Source: Nocardioides sp. ChNu-153 | GTDB taxonomy: Bacteria > Actinomycetota > Actinomycetes > Propionibacteriales > Nocardioidaceae | DNA length: 64,000 nucleotides | Direction of reading: 5' to 3' | Assembly (NCBI RefSeq): GCF_030466625.1 | Contig: NZ_JADEVT010000006.1 | Span: forward strand, 124,001 to 188,000 | In this document: positions 1-8,773 of the stretch, in pieces | Numbering within the stretch: the stretch's first letter is position 1 | Layout of the letters: every line of letters begins with the position of its first letter | Translations under genes and position numbers: made by a program | Notes under the pieces: model-generated | Told to the model about the DNA's origin: nothing | The model's input: the letters and a program-made list of their open reading frames with translations, nothing else | Database searches by the model: none

Positions 1-1
1 G

Positions 2-178
2 CGACGGGGCAAGCGCTTCGGGTGGGACGCCTGGGCGGTGTGGATCGAGCCGGGGACCGACCAGCGGCCCGACGCCCGCATGGAGCAGGCGTGGATCGAC
101 TCCCGCCTCGTGCGCACCCTCGACCAGTGGCCGATCGAGGAAGGGCCGATCGAGGAAGGGCCGACTCCGCCACGGTGA
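2..178 (+). CDS. C-terminal fragment of an unrecognised protein
   Basis: Only the last 58 codons are in the window; the frame is open from base 2 to a TGA at 176-178. The visible tail is rich in Trp and charged residues (WDAWAVWIEPGTDQR) and ends with a doubled PIEEG segment coded by a perfect 15-bp tandem duplication. Codon use (G/C in third positions) fits a real gene. I do not recognise the family from this fragment, and the start and most of the protein lie upstream. The next genes are tRNAs on the opposite strand, so this gene probably ends a transcription unit here. Confidence 0.5.
   Translation, partial: RRGKRFGWDAWAVWIEPGTDQRPDARMEQAWIDSRLVRTLDQWPIEEGPIEEGPTPPR
131..160 (+). repeat. 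Perfect 15-bp tandem duplication
   Basis: The unit ccgatcgaggaaggg occurs twice, head to tail, inside the end of the partial first gene. Because the unit is 15 bp, it adds five residues (PIEEG) without shifting frame. It looks like a recent slippage duplication. Confidence 0.85.
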
Positions 179-274
179 GGGCGGCCGCCGTGGACGCGCC
201 GGAGGCGGCCCGAGAACGAGGAAGACCCCGTCTCGGCTGCGCCGTGACGGGGTCTGACCTGGTGGAACGTGTGG

Positions 275-346
275 TGGGCGATACTGGGTTTGAACCAGTG
301 ACCTCTTCCGTGTCAAGGAAGCGCGCTACCACTGCGCCAATCGCCC
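275..346 (-). tRNA. tRNA-Val (GAC)
   Basis: A complete cloverleaf reads on the minus strand. The 7-bp acceptor stem is GGGCGAT/ATCGCCC with discriminator A; the D arm, a 5-bp anticodon stem CTTCC/GGAAG around loop TTGACAC (anticodon GAC) and a standard T arm follow. CCA is not encoded. It is the last of three clustered minus-strand tRNAs (Gly, Cys, Val) and is nearly identical to tRNA-Val(CAC) at 2568-2639. Confidence 0.95.
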
Positions 347-383
347 TTCAAGCGACCACGATCCCGGAGGATCGAGGAAGTCG

Positions 384-454
384 AGGTGGAGACGGGATTT
401 GAACCCGTGTAGACGGATTTGCAGTCCGTTGCCTCGCCTCTCGGCCACTCCACC
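384..454 (-). tRNA. tRNA-Cys (GCA)
   Basis: Minus-strand cloverleaf with acceptor stem GGTGGAG/CTCCACC, anticodon loop CTGCAAA (anticodon GCA) and U73, the usual cysteine discriminator. It lies between tRNA-Gly and tRNA-Val with short spacers of about 30-40 bp, so the three are probably one transcript. Confidence 0.95.
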
Positions 455-482
455 GTGGAGGCTTCGACCATTGTTCTCTCCG

Positions 483-555
483 AGCGGACGACGAGGCTCG
501 AACTCGCGACCTCAACCTTGGCAAGGTTGCGCTCTACCAACTGAGCTACGTCCGC
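483..555 (-). tRNA. tRNA-Gly (GCC)
   Basis: Minus-strand cloverleaf with acceptor stem GCGGACG/CGTCCGC, D arm AGCTCAGTTGGTAGAGC, anticodon GCC in a CTTGCCAAG hairpin, and U73. It is first in the Gly-Cys-Val cluster. The 556-797 interval upstream of it holds no gene I can support and probably carries the cluster promoter. Confidence 0.95.
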
Positions 556-797
556 TTGCGCTCCGTTCCGTTCCCGGCCCGGCGTGCGTCGAGAACATTA
601 GCGGATGCCCCACCCGGTGCAAAATCGGGTCCACGGCGGCGTGGCGAGCAGGCGAACGGGCCCGTCGTGGCGCGGTTCTCGGCCGTTCCGGACCCGTCCA
701 GTGCCGGGTCCGTCGAGGGCAGTTGCCCGAGCGCCGCCCGGGCCATGCCCCGAGCTGCGTCGACGCTGCGGCGCCGGCCCGGCGCTGCGTCGGGGGC

Positions 798-1541
798 TCA
801 CGTCGTGCCGAGGAACCAGGTGACCGGGGCGTCCAGCACGTCGGGGAAGGTTCGCTCAGCGTGCTCCAGGTGCGCTGCGAGGTGGTCCCGCATGGCGGCG
901 GCGGACCGGGCCGGGTCGCGCGCCGCGATGGACGCGTAGATGGCGCGGTGGGCGTCGTCGACCGCCGACCGGTGGGTATCGGGGAGGTCGACACCGGTGG
1001 CCGAACCGTGCAGGGTCTCGAGCAGCGCGTCGACCAGGCAGCCGAGCGCGGCGTTGCCGGAGCCGTGGGCGATGGCCCCGTGGAACTGCCTGTCCTGCTG
1101 ACGGACCGCGCCCTCGTCGCCGGGCTGCTCCTCCCGGGTCTCGACGCTGCGCCCGAGCTCGACGATCTGCTCGTCGCTCATCCGCTGGGCGGCGAGCTGC
1201 GCCATCACGGGCTCGAGGGTGCCCCGGGCCTCGACGACGGTGCGGAACGAGGCGTGCTCGAACTGCAGCAGGAGGGTGAGGCTGTGGGCGAGGTTGCTGG
1301 CGCGGGGCTGCTGGACCACCGGTCCTCCACCGGGCCCCGGGCGAAGGCTGATGACGCCTTGGAGCTCCAGGAACCGCAGGGACTCGCGCAGGGTGCCCCG
1401 TCCGACCGAGTACTCCTCGAGCATCACCCGCTCGGGGGGCAGGCGGTCGCCGGCCCTGTTGCCCCGCTGGTGGATGTCGCCGACGATGCGCTGGGCGAGC
1501 AGCAATGCGGTCTTCTGCGGCCGCAACGACGGTTGGCTCAT
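798..1541 (-). CDS. GntR-family regulator, FadR/FCD subfamily
   Basis: This 247-residue protein has a winged-helix DNA-binding domain at about residues 8-80, with the GntR pattern GDRLPPERVMLEEYSVGRGTL and the wing around PGPGGGPVV. An all-helical FCD ligand domain follows, with the DxxFHxxxAxxxGN motif (DRQFHGAIAHGSGN) and a later H-rich stretch (RDHLAAHLEHAERTF) that usually binds a metal or acid effector. ATG at 1541 is preceded by a clear AGGAGG. Such proteins control carbon or acid catabolism, but the ligand cannot be read here. It is divergent from the pabC-like gene, which it may or may not control. Confidence 0.88.
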   Translation of the reverse strand: MSQPSLRPQKTALLLAQRIVGDIHQRGNRAGDRLPPERVMLEEYSVGRGTLRESLRFLELQGVISLRPGPGGGPVVQQPRASNLAHSLTLLLQFEHASFRTVVEARGTLEPVMAQLAAQRMSDEQIVELGRSVETREEQPGDEGAVRQQDRQFHGAIAHGSGNAALGCLVDALLETLHGSATGVDLPDTHRSAVDDAHRAIYASIAARDPARSAAAMRDHLAAHLEHAERTFPDVLDAPVTWFLGTT

Positions 1542-1667
1542 GAGACCTCCTGGTCGGCCGGGAACGGCGGTCCAGCCGCCACGAGACGGATGATAGGCAT
1601 GGATCCTTCGGGGGTGAGGGGCTCGCGACAGCCGCCCGGCCCCCCGGGGCATCGACCCGCCCCGACC

Positions 1668-1673
1668 TACGAT
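1668..1673 (+). promoter_or_regulatory. -10 element TACGAT, probably leaderless
   Basis: TACGAT ends 7 nt before the ATG at 1681, so transcription would begin at the start codon. This favours 1681 over the in-frame ATG at 1672, which overlaps the -10 box. No strong -35 is visible. Confidence 0.45.
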
Positions 1674-1680
1674 GGCCGCC

Positions 1681-2502
1681 ATGCAGACGTGGGTGGACGG
1701 CCGGCTCCTGAGCGATCCCGACGAGCCGGTGGTGCGGGCGACCGACCACGGGCTGACGGTGGGGGACGGGGTGTTCGAGTCCGTCAAGGTCGTCGACGGC
1801 CGCCCGTTCGCGCTGACCCGCCACCTCGAGCGCCTGGAGCGATCGGCGGCCGGGATCGGCCTCGGGGGCGTCGACGTCGCTGCCGTCAAGGAGGGCGTCG
1901 GTGCCGTGCTCGCGGCCGCGCACCTGCCGCTGGGCCGGCTGCGCATCACCGTCACCGGGGGGCCGGCGCCGTTGGGGTCCGGGCGGGGTGACGCGGCGCC
2001 CACGGTCCTCGTGTCGGCGGTCCCCATGGACCCGTTGCCCGCCGCCACGAAGGTCGTCACCGTGCCGTGGCGGCGCAACGAGCACAGCGCGGTCGCCGGG
2101 CTCAAGACGACGTCGTACGCCGAGAACGTCGTCGCCCTCGCGCACGCGGCCGAGCGGGGCGCCTCGGAGGCGGTGCTCGCGAACACCGCGGGAGACCTCT
2201 GCGAGGGCACCGGCTCGAACGTGTTCTACGTCGTCGACGGCGAGCTGCGCACCCCGACGCTCGCGAGCGGCTGCCTCGCCGGCGTGACCCGCGCGCTCGT
2301 CATCGAGTGGCTGGGGGCCCGCGAGGTCGACGAGCCGATCACGGTCGCCGAGCAGGCGGACGAGGCGTTCCTCGTCAGCACGACCCGGGACGTGCAGGCC
2401 GTCGCGCGGTGGGGCGACCGGGAGCTGCCGGCCCCCGGTCCCGTGACCGCCCGGGCGCAGGAGGTCTGGGCCGAGCGGGAGGCGCAGGACGTCGACCCGT
2501 GA
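1681..2502 (+). CDS. pabC: Aminotransferase class IV, 4-amino-4-deoxychorismate lyase-like
   Basis: A 273-residue PLP-dependent fold-type IV enzyme. The family hallmarks are visible: the N-terminal strand WVDGRLL, DHGLTVGDGVFESVKV, the PLP lysine in GLKTTSYAENV (Lys142) and the cofactor-binding stretch EGTGSNVFYVVDGEL followed by TPTLASGCLAGVTR. Members either make p-aminobenzoate for folate or act as branched-chain or D-amino-acid transaminases. Its length and sequence suggest aminodeoxychorismate lyase, but no pabA/pabB partner is nearby, so the substrate is inferred. It stands alone between a divergent regulator and a tRNA. Confidence 0.75.
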   Translation: MQTWVDGRLLSDPDEPVVRATDHGLTVGDGVFESVKVVDGRPFALTRHLERLERSAAGIGLGGVDVAAVKEGVGAVLAAAHLPLGRLRITVTGGPAPLGSGRGDAAPTVLVSAVPMDPLPAATKVVTVPWRRNEHSAVAGLKTTSYAENVVALAHAAERGASEAVLANTAGDLCEGTGSNVFYVVDGELRTPTLASGCLAGVTRALVIEWLGAREVDEPITVAEQADEAFLVSTTRDVQAVARWGDRELPAPGPVTARAQEVWAEREAQDVDP

Positions 2503-2567
2503 GGTCGCGGGACCCCGCATTGTGAGTTGCCGGGCGTCGTGCGCTAACGTGTGCGACCGCACCACGC

Positions 2568-2639
2568 GGGCGATTGGCGCAGTGGTAGCGCGCTTCGTTC
2601 ACACCGAAGAGGTCACTGGTTCGAACCCAGTATCGCCCA
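2568..2639 (+). tRNA. tRNA-Val (CAC)
   Basis: Plus-strand cloverleaf with acceptor GGGCGAT/ATCGCCC, anticodon stem CTTCG/CGAAG around TTCACAC (anticodon CAC) and a standard T arm. It differs from tRNA-Val(GAC) at 275-346 at only four positions: the wobble base, one compensated anticodon-stem pair and one T-loop base. The two are clearly duplicates with a switched anticodon. Confidence 0.95.
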
Positions 2640-2645
2640 CCGACG

Positions 2646-2677
2646 GAACGCCCCCGGCTCTCGAGCCGGGGGCGTTC
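2646..2677 (+). terminator. Intrinsic terminator after tRNA-Val(CAC)
   Basis: A 14-bp perfect stem, GAACGCCCCCGGCT paired with AGCCGGGGGCGTTC around a CTCG loop, starts 7 nt after the tRNA. There is only a short T/C run, as is usual in high-GC actinobacteria. Confidence 0.75.
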
Positions 2678-2731
2678 CTGCGTCGTGGGGCGGTCGCGGG
2701 GTGTGGCGCCGGGCGGCCGGGTGTGGCGCGG

Positions 2732-3109
2732 TCAGCTCGCGGAGCCGGCCCACGGCACGGTGGCCTGCAGCACGGCCTCGGTGAGTGCGTTCGTCCGGTG
2801 CTGCGTCACCTGCTGGTACTCCGGGTCGGCGACCATCCGGCTGAAGGCCTGCCGGTCGGGGTAGCGCACGAGCAGCACGGCGTCCCAGTCCTGGCCCGTC
2901 TCGGCGACGAGGGTGGTGGACCCGTCGCCGGCGTAGAGCACCTGCGCTCCGTACCGCGGCAGGAACGTCTCCTCGAGCGCCGCCGCGTACCGCGCGTACT
3001 CCTCGCGCCCGCCGTCCGCGAAGCGCAGCAGGTTGAGCATGACCACGGGTCCGCCCGGGTCCTCGGTCAGGTAGCGCTTGATGTCCTTGCCGGTGGGGTT
3101 GATCGCCAT
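2732..3109 (-). CDS. DUF1330-type dimeric alpha/beta barrel protein
   Basis: A 125-residue single-domain protein. The pattern VVMLNLLRFADGGREEYARYA near residue 22, then VLYAGDGSTTLV and WDAVLLVRYPDRQAFSRMVADPEYQ, is typical of the DUF1330/NIPSNAP-like ferredoxin-fold family, which forms dimeric barrels. No catalytic function is established for most members. The gene is transcribed away from the next gene and not obviously in an operon. Confidence 0.8.
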   Translation of the reverse strand: MAINPTGKDIKRYLTEDPGGPVVMLNLLRFADGGREEYARYAAALEETFLPRYGAQVLYAGDGSTTLVAETGQDWDAVLLVRYPDRQAFSRMVADPEYQQVTQHRTNALTEAVLQATVPWAGSAS

Positions 3110-3187
3110 GGCGCCGATCGTGGCAGGTCACCGACGCCGTGTCGCGCCTCGCGGAACAGCGGCGCGCCGTGCGGGGTTGCAGCGGCC

Positions 3188-3877
3188 ATGACCACCACCA
3201 TCGGATTCATCGGCGCCGGCAACATCGGCGGCACGCTCGCCCGGCTCGCCGTCGCGGCGGGGTACGACGTCGTGCTGAGCAACAGCCGCGGCCCCGAGAC
3301 CCTCGTCGACCTCGTCACCGAGCTCGGCGGCAGCGCGCGCCCGGCCACGCCCGAGCAGGCCGCGGCCGAGGGCGACGTCGTCGTCGTGACCATCCCGCTG
3401 AAGGCCTACCGCGACGTGCCGGTCGAGCCGCTGCGCGGCAAGGTCGTCATCGACACGAACAACTACTACCCCGAGCGCGACGGGCACGTCGCCGAGCTGG
3501 ACGACGAGTCGACCACCACCAGCGAGCTGCTGCAGGCGCACCTGCCGGAGTCGCACGTGGTCAAGGCGTTCAACAACATCTTCTTCGAGCACCTCTTCAG
3601 CCGGGCGCGCGAGAGCGGCGACCCCGAGCGCAGCGTCCTGCCGATCGCCGGCGACGACCCGGGCGCGAAGGCGACGGTGCGCGACGTCATGGACCGCCTG
3701 GGGTACGACGCCCTCGACGTCGGCCCGCTGGCGGAGGGCTGGCGCTACCAGCGCGACACGGCGGCGTACGCGGGCCTCTTCGTCGTCGACGACGACTGGG
3801 CCCACCCGCGCCAGGCCACCCGCCCGCTCCTCGAGGAGAAGCTGGCGACCGCGCAGCGCTACCGCGACATGGCCTGA
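3188..3877 (+). CDS. NAD(P)-binding reductase of the F420:NADP oxidoreductase-like family
   Basis: A 229-residue protein beginning with a Rossmann fingerprint, [18 protein letters not shown], followed by SNSRGPETL, a segment that in relatives reads the NADP 2'-phosphate. [15 protein letters not shown] and VVIDTNNYY fit the F420-dependent NADP reductase (Npd)/ProC-like group, and [14 protein letters not shown] is the usual second signature. Whether the partner is F420 or an organic substrate cannot be told. The ATG at 3188 directly precedes the Rossmann strand. It converges on the small membrane-protein ORF at 3687-4265. Confidence 0.8.
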   Translation: MTTTIGFIGAGNIGGTLARLAVAAGYDVVLSNSRGPETLVDLVTELGGSARPATPEQAAAEGDVVVVTIPLKAYRDVPVEPLRGKVVIDTNNYYPERDGHVAELDDESTTTSELLQAHLPESHVVKAFNNIFFEHLFSRARESGDPERSVLPIAGDDPGAKATVRDVMDRLGYDALDVGPLAEGWRYQRDTAAYAGLFVVDDDWAHPRQATRPLLEEKLATAQRYRDMA

Positions 3878-4265
3878 CCCGCCCGACCGAGAGGGCGACA
3901 CAGAGGTAGGTGCCCGCCAGGTGCACGACGCCGAACCCGGCGAGCACCAGGACGAGCAGGGCCACGAGGAGCACCAACCCGAGCTCGCCGTCGCTGACCG
4001 TCGACGACCGCACCCACGCGTGCTGCGGGACGTCGGCCTCCGCCGCCCAGGAGCGCGCGTGCTCCATCCCGCAGAAGCTGACGGCGTAGGAGTGCCGCCA
4101 GTCGGTGTCGATCTCGCTGGAGGCCGTGGTGGGGTCGGAGGACGGCTCGTCGAGCCCACGGGCCAGGACGAGGCGCACGGTCGTGCCGTCGGTCAGGTCC
4201 ACGGCGCTCCAGCACACGGCGCACCGGGTGGCGGGGGGACTGCTGCGGCGGGTCGTCTGCTTCAC
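3687..4265 (-). CDS. Small protein with Cys-rich head and one membrane segment (C-terminus uncertain)
   Basis: From a GTG at 4265 the minus-strand frame codes a head with CAVC near residue 15 and FCGMEH near residue 65, a CxxC...CxxxH spacing that could bind zinc. A strongly hydrophobic segment ([21 protein letters not shown]) follows. These first ~125 residues look genuine. The open frame then continues about 190 bp antisense through the 3' end of the reductase gene, in Arg/Gly/Pro-rich sequence typical of a shadow frame. A frameshift or base error near 3880-3900 would end it earlier. No known family recognised. Confidence 0.45.
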   Translation of the reverse strand: MKQTTRRSSPPATRCAVCWSAVDLTDGTTVRLVLARGLDEPSSDPTTASSEIDTDWRHSYAVSFCGMEHARSWAAEADVPQHAWVRSSTVSDGELGLVLLVALLVLVLAGFGVVHLAGTYLCVALSVGRVRPCRGSAARSPASPRGAGGWPGAGGPSRRRRRRGPRTPPCRAGSASPPPAGRRRGRRTPGGP

Positions 4266-4406
4266 CCGCGCAGGGTAGGCCGTCGGCGGCCCGCCGCGGG
4301 GCGAAACCGGGGCGAGCGCGGACGGCGGCGACCGATAGCATCGCGCCGGGCGCCCCCGTGCGCCCGCCGAGCGCCCGCCACCGACCGCACGCCCAGGAGA
4401 TACCTC

Positions 4407-6395
4407 GTGTCCGACATCTCGATCGCCCGCACCCACGCCGACGTGCGCGAGGAGCGGACGGTCACGGCCGGCACGAGGGCCTGGGAGCTCTTCGCCGAGC
4501 AGCCGGACGTCATCGCCGCACGCATCGGCGGCGAGCTCCGCGACCTGTCCCACGAGCTCGCCGACGGCGACGAGGTGGAGGCCGTCGAGATCACCAGCCC
4601 CGACGGCCTCGACATCCTGCGCCACTCGACCGCGCACGTGCTCGCCCAGGCCGTCCAGGCGCTCTTCCCGGAGGCGAAGCTCGGCATCGGCCCGCCGATC
4701 ACCGACGGCTTCTACTACGACTTCGACGTCGAGACCCCGTTCACGCCCGCGGACCTCGACAAGATCGAGACCCGGATGCGGAAGATCATCAAGGAGAACC
4801 AGCGGTTCTCCCGCCGGGTCACCACCGACGCCGACGCGCTCACCGAGCTGCAGCACGAGCCCTACAAGCTCGAGCTGATCGCGCTCAAGGGCGGCGGCGC
4901 GGCGGAGGACGCCGCCGAGGGCGCGAGCGTCGAGGTCGGCGCGGGCGAGCTCACCATCTACGACAACACCGGGCGCAGCGGCGACGTGGTCTGGAAGGAC
5001 CTGTGCCGCGGCCCGCACCTGCCCACGACGAAGCGCATCCCGGCGTTCAAGCTGATGCGCAGCGCGGCGGCGTACTGGCGCGGCGACGAGAAGAACAAGC
5101 AGCTGCAGCGCATCTACGGCACCGCCTGGGCGACCAAGGAGGACCTCGAGGCCCACCTGCACCGCCTCGAGGAGGCCGAGCGCCGCGACCACCGCAAGCT
5201 CGGCCGCGAGCTCGACCTGTTCAGCTTCCCCGACGAGCTGGGCTCCGGGCTGCCGGTCTTCCACCCCAAGGGCGGCGTCATCAAGCGGGAGATGGAGGAC
5301 TACGTCCGCCGTCGCCACATCGAGGAGGGCTTCTCCTACGTCGGCACCCCGCACATCAGCAAGGACGGCCTGTTCCACACCTCGGGGCACCTGCCGTACT
5401 ACGCCGACACCATGTTCCCGCCCATGGAGTTCGAGGGCTCGAACTACCAGCTCAAGGCGATGAACTGCCCGATGCACAACCTGATCTACGCCTCCCGCGG
5501 CCGCTCCTACCGCGAGCTGCCGCTGCGGCTCTTCGAGTTCGGGTCGGTCTACCGCTACGAGAAGTCCGGCGTCATCCACGGCCTCACCCGCGTGCGCGGC
5601 TTCGCCCAGGACGACTCGCACTCGTACTGCACCCCCGAGCAGGCGCCGGCCGAGGTGGAGCACCTGCTCGACTTCATGCTGAGCGTGCTGCGCGACTTCG
5701 GTCTCGACGACTTCTACCTGGAGCTCTCGACCCGCGACGACTCCAAGCCGGGCAAGTTCGTGGGCACCGAGGAGCAGTGGGCGACCGCGACGAAGGTGCT
5801 CGAGGACGTCGCGCGGGGCTCCGGTCTCGAGCTGGTGCCCGACCCGGGCGGCGCCGCGTTCTACGGCCCGAAGATCTCCGTCCAGGCCAAGGACGCCATC
5901 GGCCGCACGTGGCAGATGGGCACCGTGCAGTACGACTTCAACCAGCCCCAGGGCTTCGGTCTGGAGTACGCCGCCGCGGACGGGTCGCGCCAGCAGCCCG
6001 TGATGATCCACTCGGCGAAGTTCGGCTCGATCGAGCGGTTCCTCGGCGTGCTGGTGGAGCACTACGCCGGCGTCTTCCCGCCGTGGCTCGCGCCCGTGCA
6101 GGTGCAGGCCATCCCGGTCGCCGAGCGGCACGTGGACTACCTGTACGACGTGGCGAAGCGCCTGCGGGCCGCGGGCATCCGGGTCGAGGTCGACGACTCC
6201 GACGACCGGATGCAGAAGAAGATCCGCAACGCCCAGCTGCAGAAGGTGCCCTTCATGGTCATCGTGGGCGACCAGGACGTGGAGGCGGGCGCGGTGTCCT
6301 TCCGCTACCGCAACGGCGACCAGGACAACGGCGTGCCGATCGAGGACGCGGTCGCCCGGGTCGTCGACGCCGTCGCCGCCCGCACCCAGGTCTGA
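4407..6395 (+). CDS. thrS: Threonyl-tRNA synthetase
   Basis: A full-length 662-residue class II synthetase that charges tRNA-Thr in the cytoplasm. The order is N-terminal TGS-like domain, an editing domain with [11 protein letters not shown], catalytic core and C-terminal anticodon-binding domain. The three zinc ligands are present: Cys354 in MNCPMHN, His405 in DDSHSYC and His535 in [16 protein letters not shown] at 4407 is chosen because AGGAGA ends 6 nt upstream. A -10-like TAGCAT near 4336 would give a leader of about 60 nt. The thrS-HIT-PI synthase order matches M. tuberculosis Rv2614c-Rv2612c, with two genes inserted here. Confidence 0.97.
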   Translation: MSDISIARTHADVREERTVTAGTRAWELFAEQPDVIAARIGGELRDLSHELADGDEVEAVEITSPDGLDILRHSTAHVLAQAVQALFPEAKLGIGPPITDGFYYDFDVETPFTPADLDKIETRMRKIIKENQRFSRRVTTDADALTELQHEPYKLELIALKGGGAAEDAAEGASVEVGAGELTIYDNTGRSGDVVWKDLCRGPHLPTTKRIPAFKLMRSAAAYWRGDEKNKQLQRIYGTAWATKEDLEAHLHRLEEAERRDHRKLGRELDLFSFPDELGSGLPVFHPKGGVIKREMEDYVRRRHIEEGFSYVGTPHISKDGLFHTSGHLPYYADTMFPPMEFEGSNYQLKAMNCPMHNLIYASRGRSYRELPLRLFEFGSVYRYEKSGVIHGLTRVRGFAQDDSHSYCTPEQAPAEVEHLLDFMLSVLRDFGLDDFYLELSTRDDSKPGKFVGTEEQWATATKVLEDVARGSGLELVPDPGGAAFYGPKISVQAKDAIGRTWQMGTVQYDFNQPQGFGLEYAAADGSRQQPVMIHSAKFGSIERFLGVLVEHYAGVFPPWLAPVQVQAIPVAERHVDYLYDVAKRLRAAGIRVEVDDSDDRMQKKIRNAQLQKVPFMVIVGDQDVEAGAVSFRYRNGDQDNGVPIEDAVARVVDAVAARTQV

Positions 6396-6400
6396 GCGGC

Positions 6401-7420
6401 GTGCGGGCCGGCGTGGGGGGCCGCGGGGGAGTGCGCGGCCTGCTGGCCGCCGCTCTCCTCGTCGTCCCCCTCGCCGCCTGCGGCGGGGGAGGCGGGGACG
6501 GCGCGACGGAGCCGAGCACCCCGGCTCCTGCGCCGCCCAGCGCCCCCGAGGCCGCGGCCACCGAGCTGACCCAGGCCCCCGCCCCGGGTACGGCGGGCCC
6601 CGAGGCCGGCGACCTGGCCGGCCTGGCCGAGGAGCTCGCCGGCGAGCAGGACGGGCCGCAGGACGGGCCCCAGGACGGGCCGGTACGCGGCCCGGACGGT
6701 GCCGTGCTCGGCGGCGACATCAGCTGGCCCCAGTGCCCCCGGGGCCTCGGCATCCCGCAGAAGCGCACGCTCGGCATGCCCCTGCCCCTGCCGGAGGCGG
6801 AGTACGTCGTCATCGGCCTCACCAACGGCCCCGGCTTCCACCCCAACCCGTGCCTCGCCGCGCAGGTCGACTGGGTGGCCGAGCGTCACCTGCTCGCGTC
6901 GGCGTACGCGGTGGCGAGCTTCCCCGACGCGGCGACCGTGGCCCGCCACGGCACGACGGGCCCCTTCGACGGCTCGACACCCGACGGCGCCCTGCGCAAC
7001 ACCGGCTACCAGCAGGCCCGGTTCAACGTGGCCTCGATGCGCTCCGCGGGGCTCGTCTCGCCCGTGGTGTGGATCGACGTCGAGCCGGTGCCCGACTTCG
7101 CGTGGAGCGACGACCCGGACGCGAACGCGGCCGTGGTCGAGGGCGTGGCCCGGGGCTACACCGACGCGGGACTGGCCATCGGCGTCTACTCCACGCCGTA
7201 CCTGTGGGAGCAGGTCGTGGGCGACCTGGCGCTCGGCGTGCCCGAGTGGCGGGCGGCCGGGCACACCTCCCGCGCGGAGGCGCTGGCGCGCTGCGGCGAG
7301 GAGTGGGTGGTGCAGGGCGGACCGGCGGTGCTGGGCCAGTGGGTGGCCGACGAGCGCGACCAGGACGTGACCTGCCCCGGCGTGGCCGACGAGCTGGACC
7401 GATGGTTCCACCAGTACTGA
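6401..7420 (+). CDS. Secreted lipoprotein with a GH25-like (DISWPQC) domain
   Basis: A 339-residue protein starting 5 nt after thrS. Residues 1-27 form a lipoprotein signal: Arg-rich start, LLAAALLVVPL, lipobox LAAC. A low-complexity Ala/Pro/Glu linker with three QDGP repeats runs to about residue 100. The domain then opens with GGDISWPQCP, has NGPGFHPNPCLAAQ and the acidic signature VVWIDVEPVPDF. This is the actinobacterial family resembling glycosyl hydrolase 25 barrels, where the two acidic motifs line the active site. Substrate unknown; peptidoglycan or another envelope glycan is plausible. It separates thrS from the HIT gene, unlike in mycobacteria. Confidence 0.75.
   Translation: MRAGVGGRGGVRGLLAAALLVVPLAACGGGGGDGATEPSTPAPAPPSAPEAAATELTQAPAPGTAGPEAGDLAGLAEELAGEQDGPQDGPQDGPVRGPDGAVLGGDISWPQCPRGLGIPQKRTLGMPLPLPEAEYVVIGLTNGPGFHPNPCLAAQVDWVAERHLLASAYAVASFPDAATVARHGTTGPFDGSTPDGALRNTGYQQARFNVASMRSAGLVSPVVWIDVEPVPDFAWSDDPDANAAVVEGVARGYTDAGLAIGVYSTPYLWEQVVGDLALGVPEWRAAGHTSRAEALARCGEEWVVQGGPAVLGQWVADERDQDVTCPGVADELDRWFHQY
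6647..6682 (+). repeat. 3 x 12-bp in-frame repeat (QDGP)
   Basis: Three head-to-tail copies of caggacgggccg (the middle one with a C at position 12) code QDGP three times in the linker between the lipid anchor and the GH25-like domain. Confidence 0.8.
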
Positions 7421-7463
7421 GCGACCCGCGCCGGACGGGCGCGCGAGAGGCGGAGGAGCGACC

Positions 7464-7985
7464 GTGAGCGACCCCGACGGGCTGATGCGGCTCTACACCC
7501 CCTACCGGATGGCCTACATCCGGGGCGGTGACGGGGAGGAGCAGCCGCGCACCGAACCGCGCGGCTGCCCCTTCTGCCGGATGGTGGCGGGCACGTCGAC
7601 GGAGCCCGACCTGGTCGTCGCCGAGGGGCCGACCACCTTCGCGGTGCTCAACCTCTACCCCTACAACCCGGGCCACCTCATGGTGCTGCCGCGCCGGCAC
7701 GTCGCGGACTACACCGACCTCGACGACGACGAGACCGCCGAGGTCGCGGCGATGACCAAGGCGGCCATCACCGCGATCCGGGCGATCGCCACTCCGGACG
7801 CGTTCAACGTGGGCCTCAACCTCGGCTCGGCCGCGGGCGGCTCGCTCGCCGCCCACCTGCACCAGCACGTCGTGCCGCGCTGGTCGGGCGACGCCAACTT
7901 CATGACGGTGCTCGGCGCGACCAAGACGCTGCCGCAGCTGCTCACGGACACCCGCGACCTCCTGCGCGAGGCGTGGCCGGCGTGA
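7464..7985 (+). CDS. HIT-family hydrolase, diadenosine tetraphosphate phosphorylase-like
   Basis: A 173-residue HIT protein. CPFCRMV near residue 32 is a zinc-ligand-type pair seen in this subgroup, NPGHLMVLPRRHV is the middle strand-helix, and the catalytic triad is HLHQHVVPRW. The closest known relative by context and sequence is M. tuberculosis Rv2613c, an Ap4A phosphorylase. GTG at 7464 has GGAGG about 6 nt upstream. It overlaps the following monophosphatase gene by 4 nt, so the two are translationally coupled within the phosphatidylinositol locus. Confidence 0.88.
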   Translation: MSDPDGLMRLYTPYRMAYIRGGDGEEQPRTEPRGCPFCRMVAGTSTEPDLVVAEGPTTFAVLNLYPYNPGHLMVLPRRHVADYTDLDDDETAEVAAMTKAAITAIRAIATPDAFNVGLNLGSAAGGSLAAHLHQHVVPRWSGDANFMTVLGATKTLPQLLTDTRDLLREAWPA

Positions 7986-8761
7986 GCGCGCCCGACGCCG
8001 ACGACGTCCGCCTCGCCGGGGACGTCGTGCGCGCCGCGGGCCGGCTCGCGGCGGCGATGCGGGCCGAGGGGGTCGAGGGTCTCGCCGTCGCCGAGAAGAC
8101 GTCGGTCTCCGACGTGGTGACGGCCGCCGACCACGCCGCCGAGGACCTGGTGGCGGGCCGGTTGCGCACCGAGCGCCCCGGCGACGGGCTGCTGGGGGAG
8201 GAGGGCGTCGACGAGGCGGGCACCACCGGGCGCCGCTGGGTGATCGACCCCGTCGACGGCACCTACAACTTCCTCTCGGGGCTGACGTGGTGGTGCTCGG
8301 CCCTGGCGCTGCTCGACGGGGACGAGCTCGTGCTCGGCGCCGTCTACCACCCGCACGAGGACGCGCTGTTCGTCGGCGGCCCCGGGCTCCCGACCACCCG
8401 GGACGGGCAGCGCCTGCCGCGACTGACCGACGTACCGCTCGCGCGCACGAGCGCCGCCACCTACTTCCACCCGTCGGCGCTCGCGGGCGAGGCGGGCCGT
8501 GCGTTCGGGCGGGCGACGGGTGCCGTCGCGGCGGTGCGCATGCTCGGCTCGGGGAGCATGGACGCCACCGCCGTCGCGCAGGGCCGTCTCGGGCTGGTGT
8601 TCCAGCACTCGGTGCCCACGTGGGACGAGCTGCCCGGCGCCGCGCTCGTGCGCGGGGTGGGCGGCACGACCCGGCACGAGGTGGTCGACGGGCTGGACTG
8701 GTACGCCGCGGGCGCGCCGACGGCGGTCGCGGAGGCGTGCGCGGCGCTCGCGGGCCGCTAG
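7982..8761 (+). CDS. Inositol monophosphatase family protein
   Basis: A 259-residue magnesium-dependent phosphatase. Metal-binding motifs are in order: DHAAEDL, LGEEG near residue 67, WVIDPVDGTYNF near residue 80 and WDELPGAALVRGVGG near residue 215. The GTG overlaps the HIT stop codon (GTGA). The gene is next to PI-phosphate synthase, so dephosphorylating inositol phosphate, or a 3'-phosphoadenosine phosphate or histidinol phosphate side role, are all possible. Context favours inositol metabolism. Confidence 0.85.
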   Translation: MSAPDADDVRLAGDVVRAAGRLAAAMRAEGVEGLAVAEKTSVSDVVTAADHAAEDLVAGRLRTERPGDGLLGEEGVDEAGTTGRRWVIDPVDGTYNFLSGLTWWCSALALLDGDELVLGAVYHPHEDALFVGGPGLPTTRDGQRLPRLTDVPLARTSAATYFHPSALAGEAGRAFGRATGAVAAVRMLGSGSMDATAVAQGRLGLVFQHSVPTWDELPGAALVRGVGGTTRHEVVDGLDWYAAGAPTAVAEACAALAGR

Positions 8762-8764
8762 CCT
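8759..8764 (+). promoter_or_regulatory. -10-like TAGCCT before PI-phosphate synthase
   Basis: TAGCCT overlaps the end of the upstream gene and lies 9 nt before the ATG at 8774. No Shine-Dalgarno is visible between the genes, so a leaderless or near-leaderless internal promoter is possible. Confidence 0.3.
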
Positions 8765-8773
8765 GCCGTCACC

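Noticed and set aside
556..797. Short overlapping frames between tRNA-Gly and the GntR gene
   Set aside because: Several frames of about 60-120 codons overlap each other on both strands without ribosome-binding sites or recognisable domains; I see no supportable gene here.
4358..6400. Upstream extension of the lipoprotein frame through thrS
   Set aside because: The frame is open, but this part is an Arg/Pro-rich shadow of thrS; the signal peptide and lipobox place the real start at 6401.
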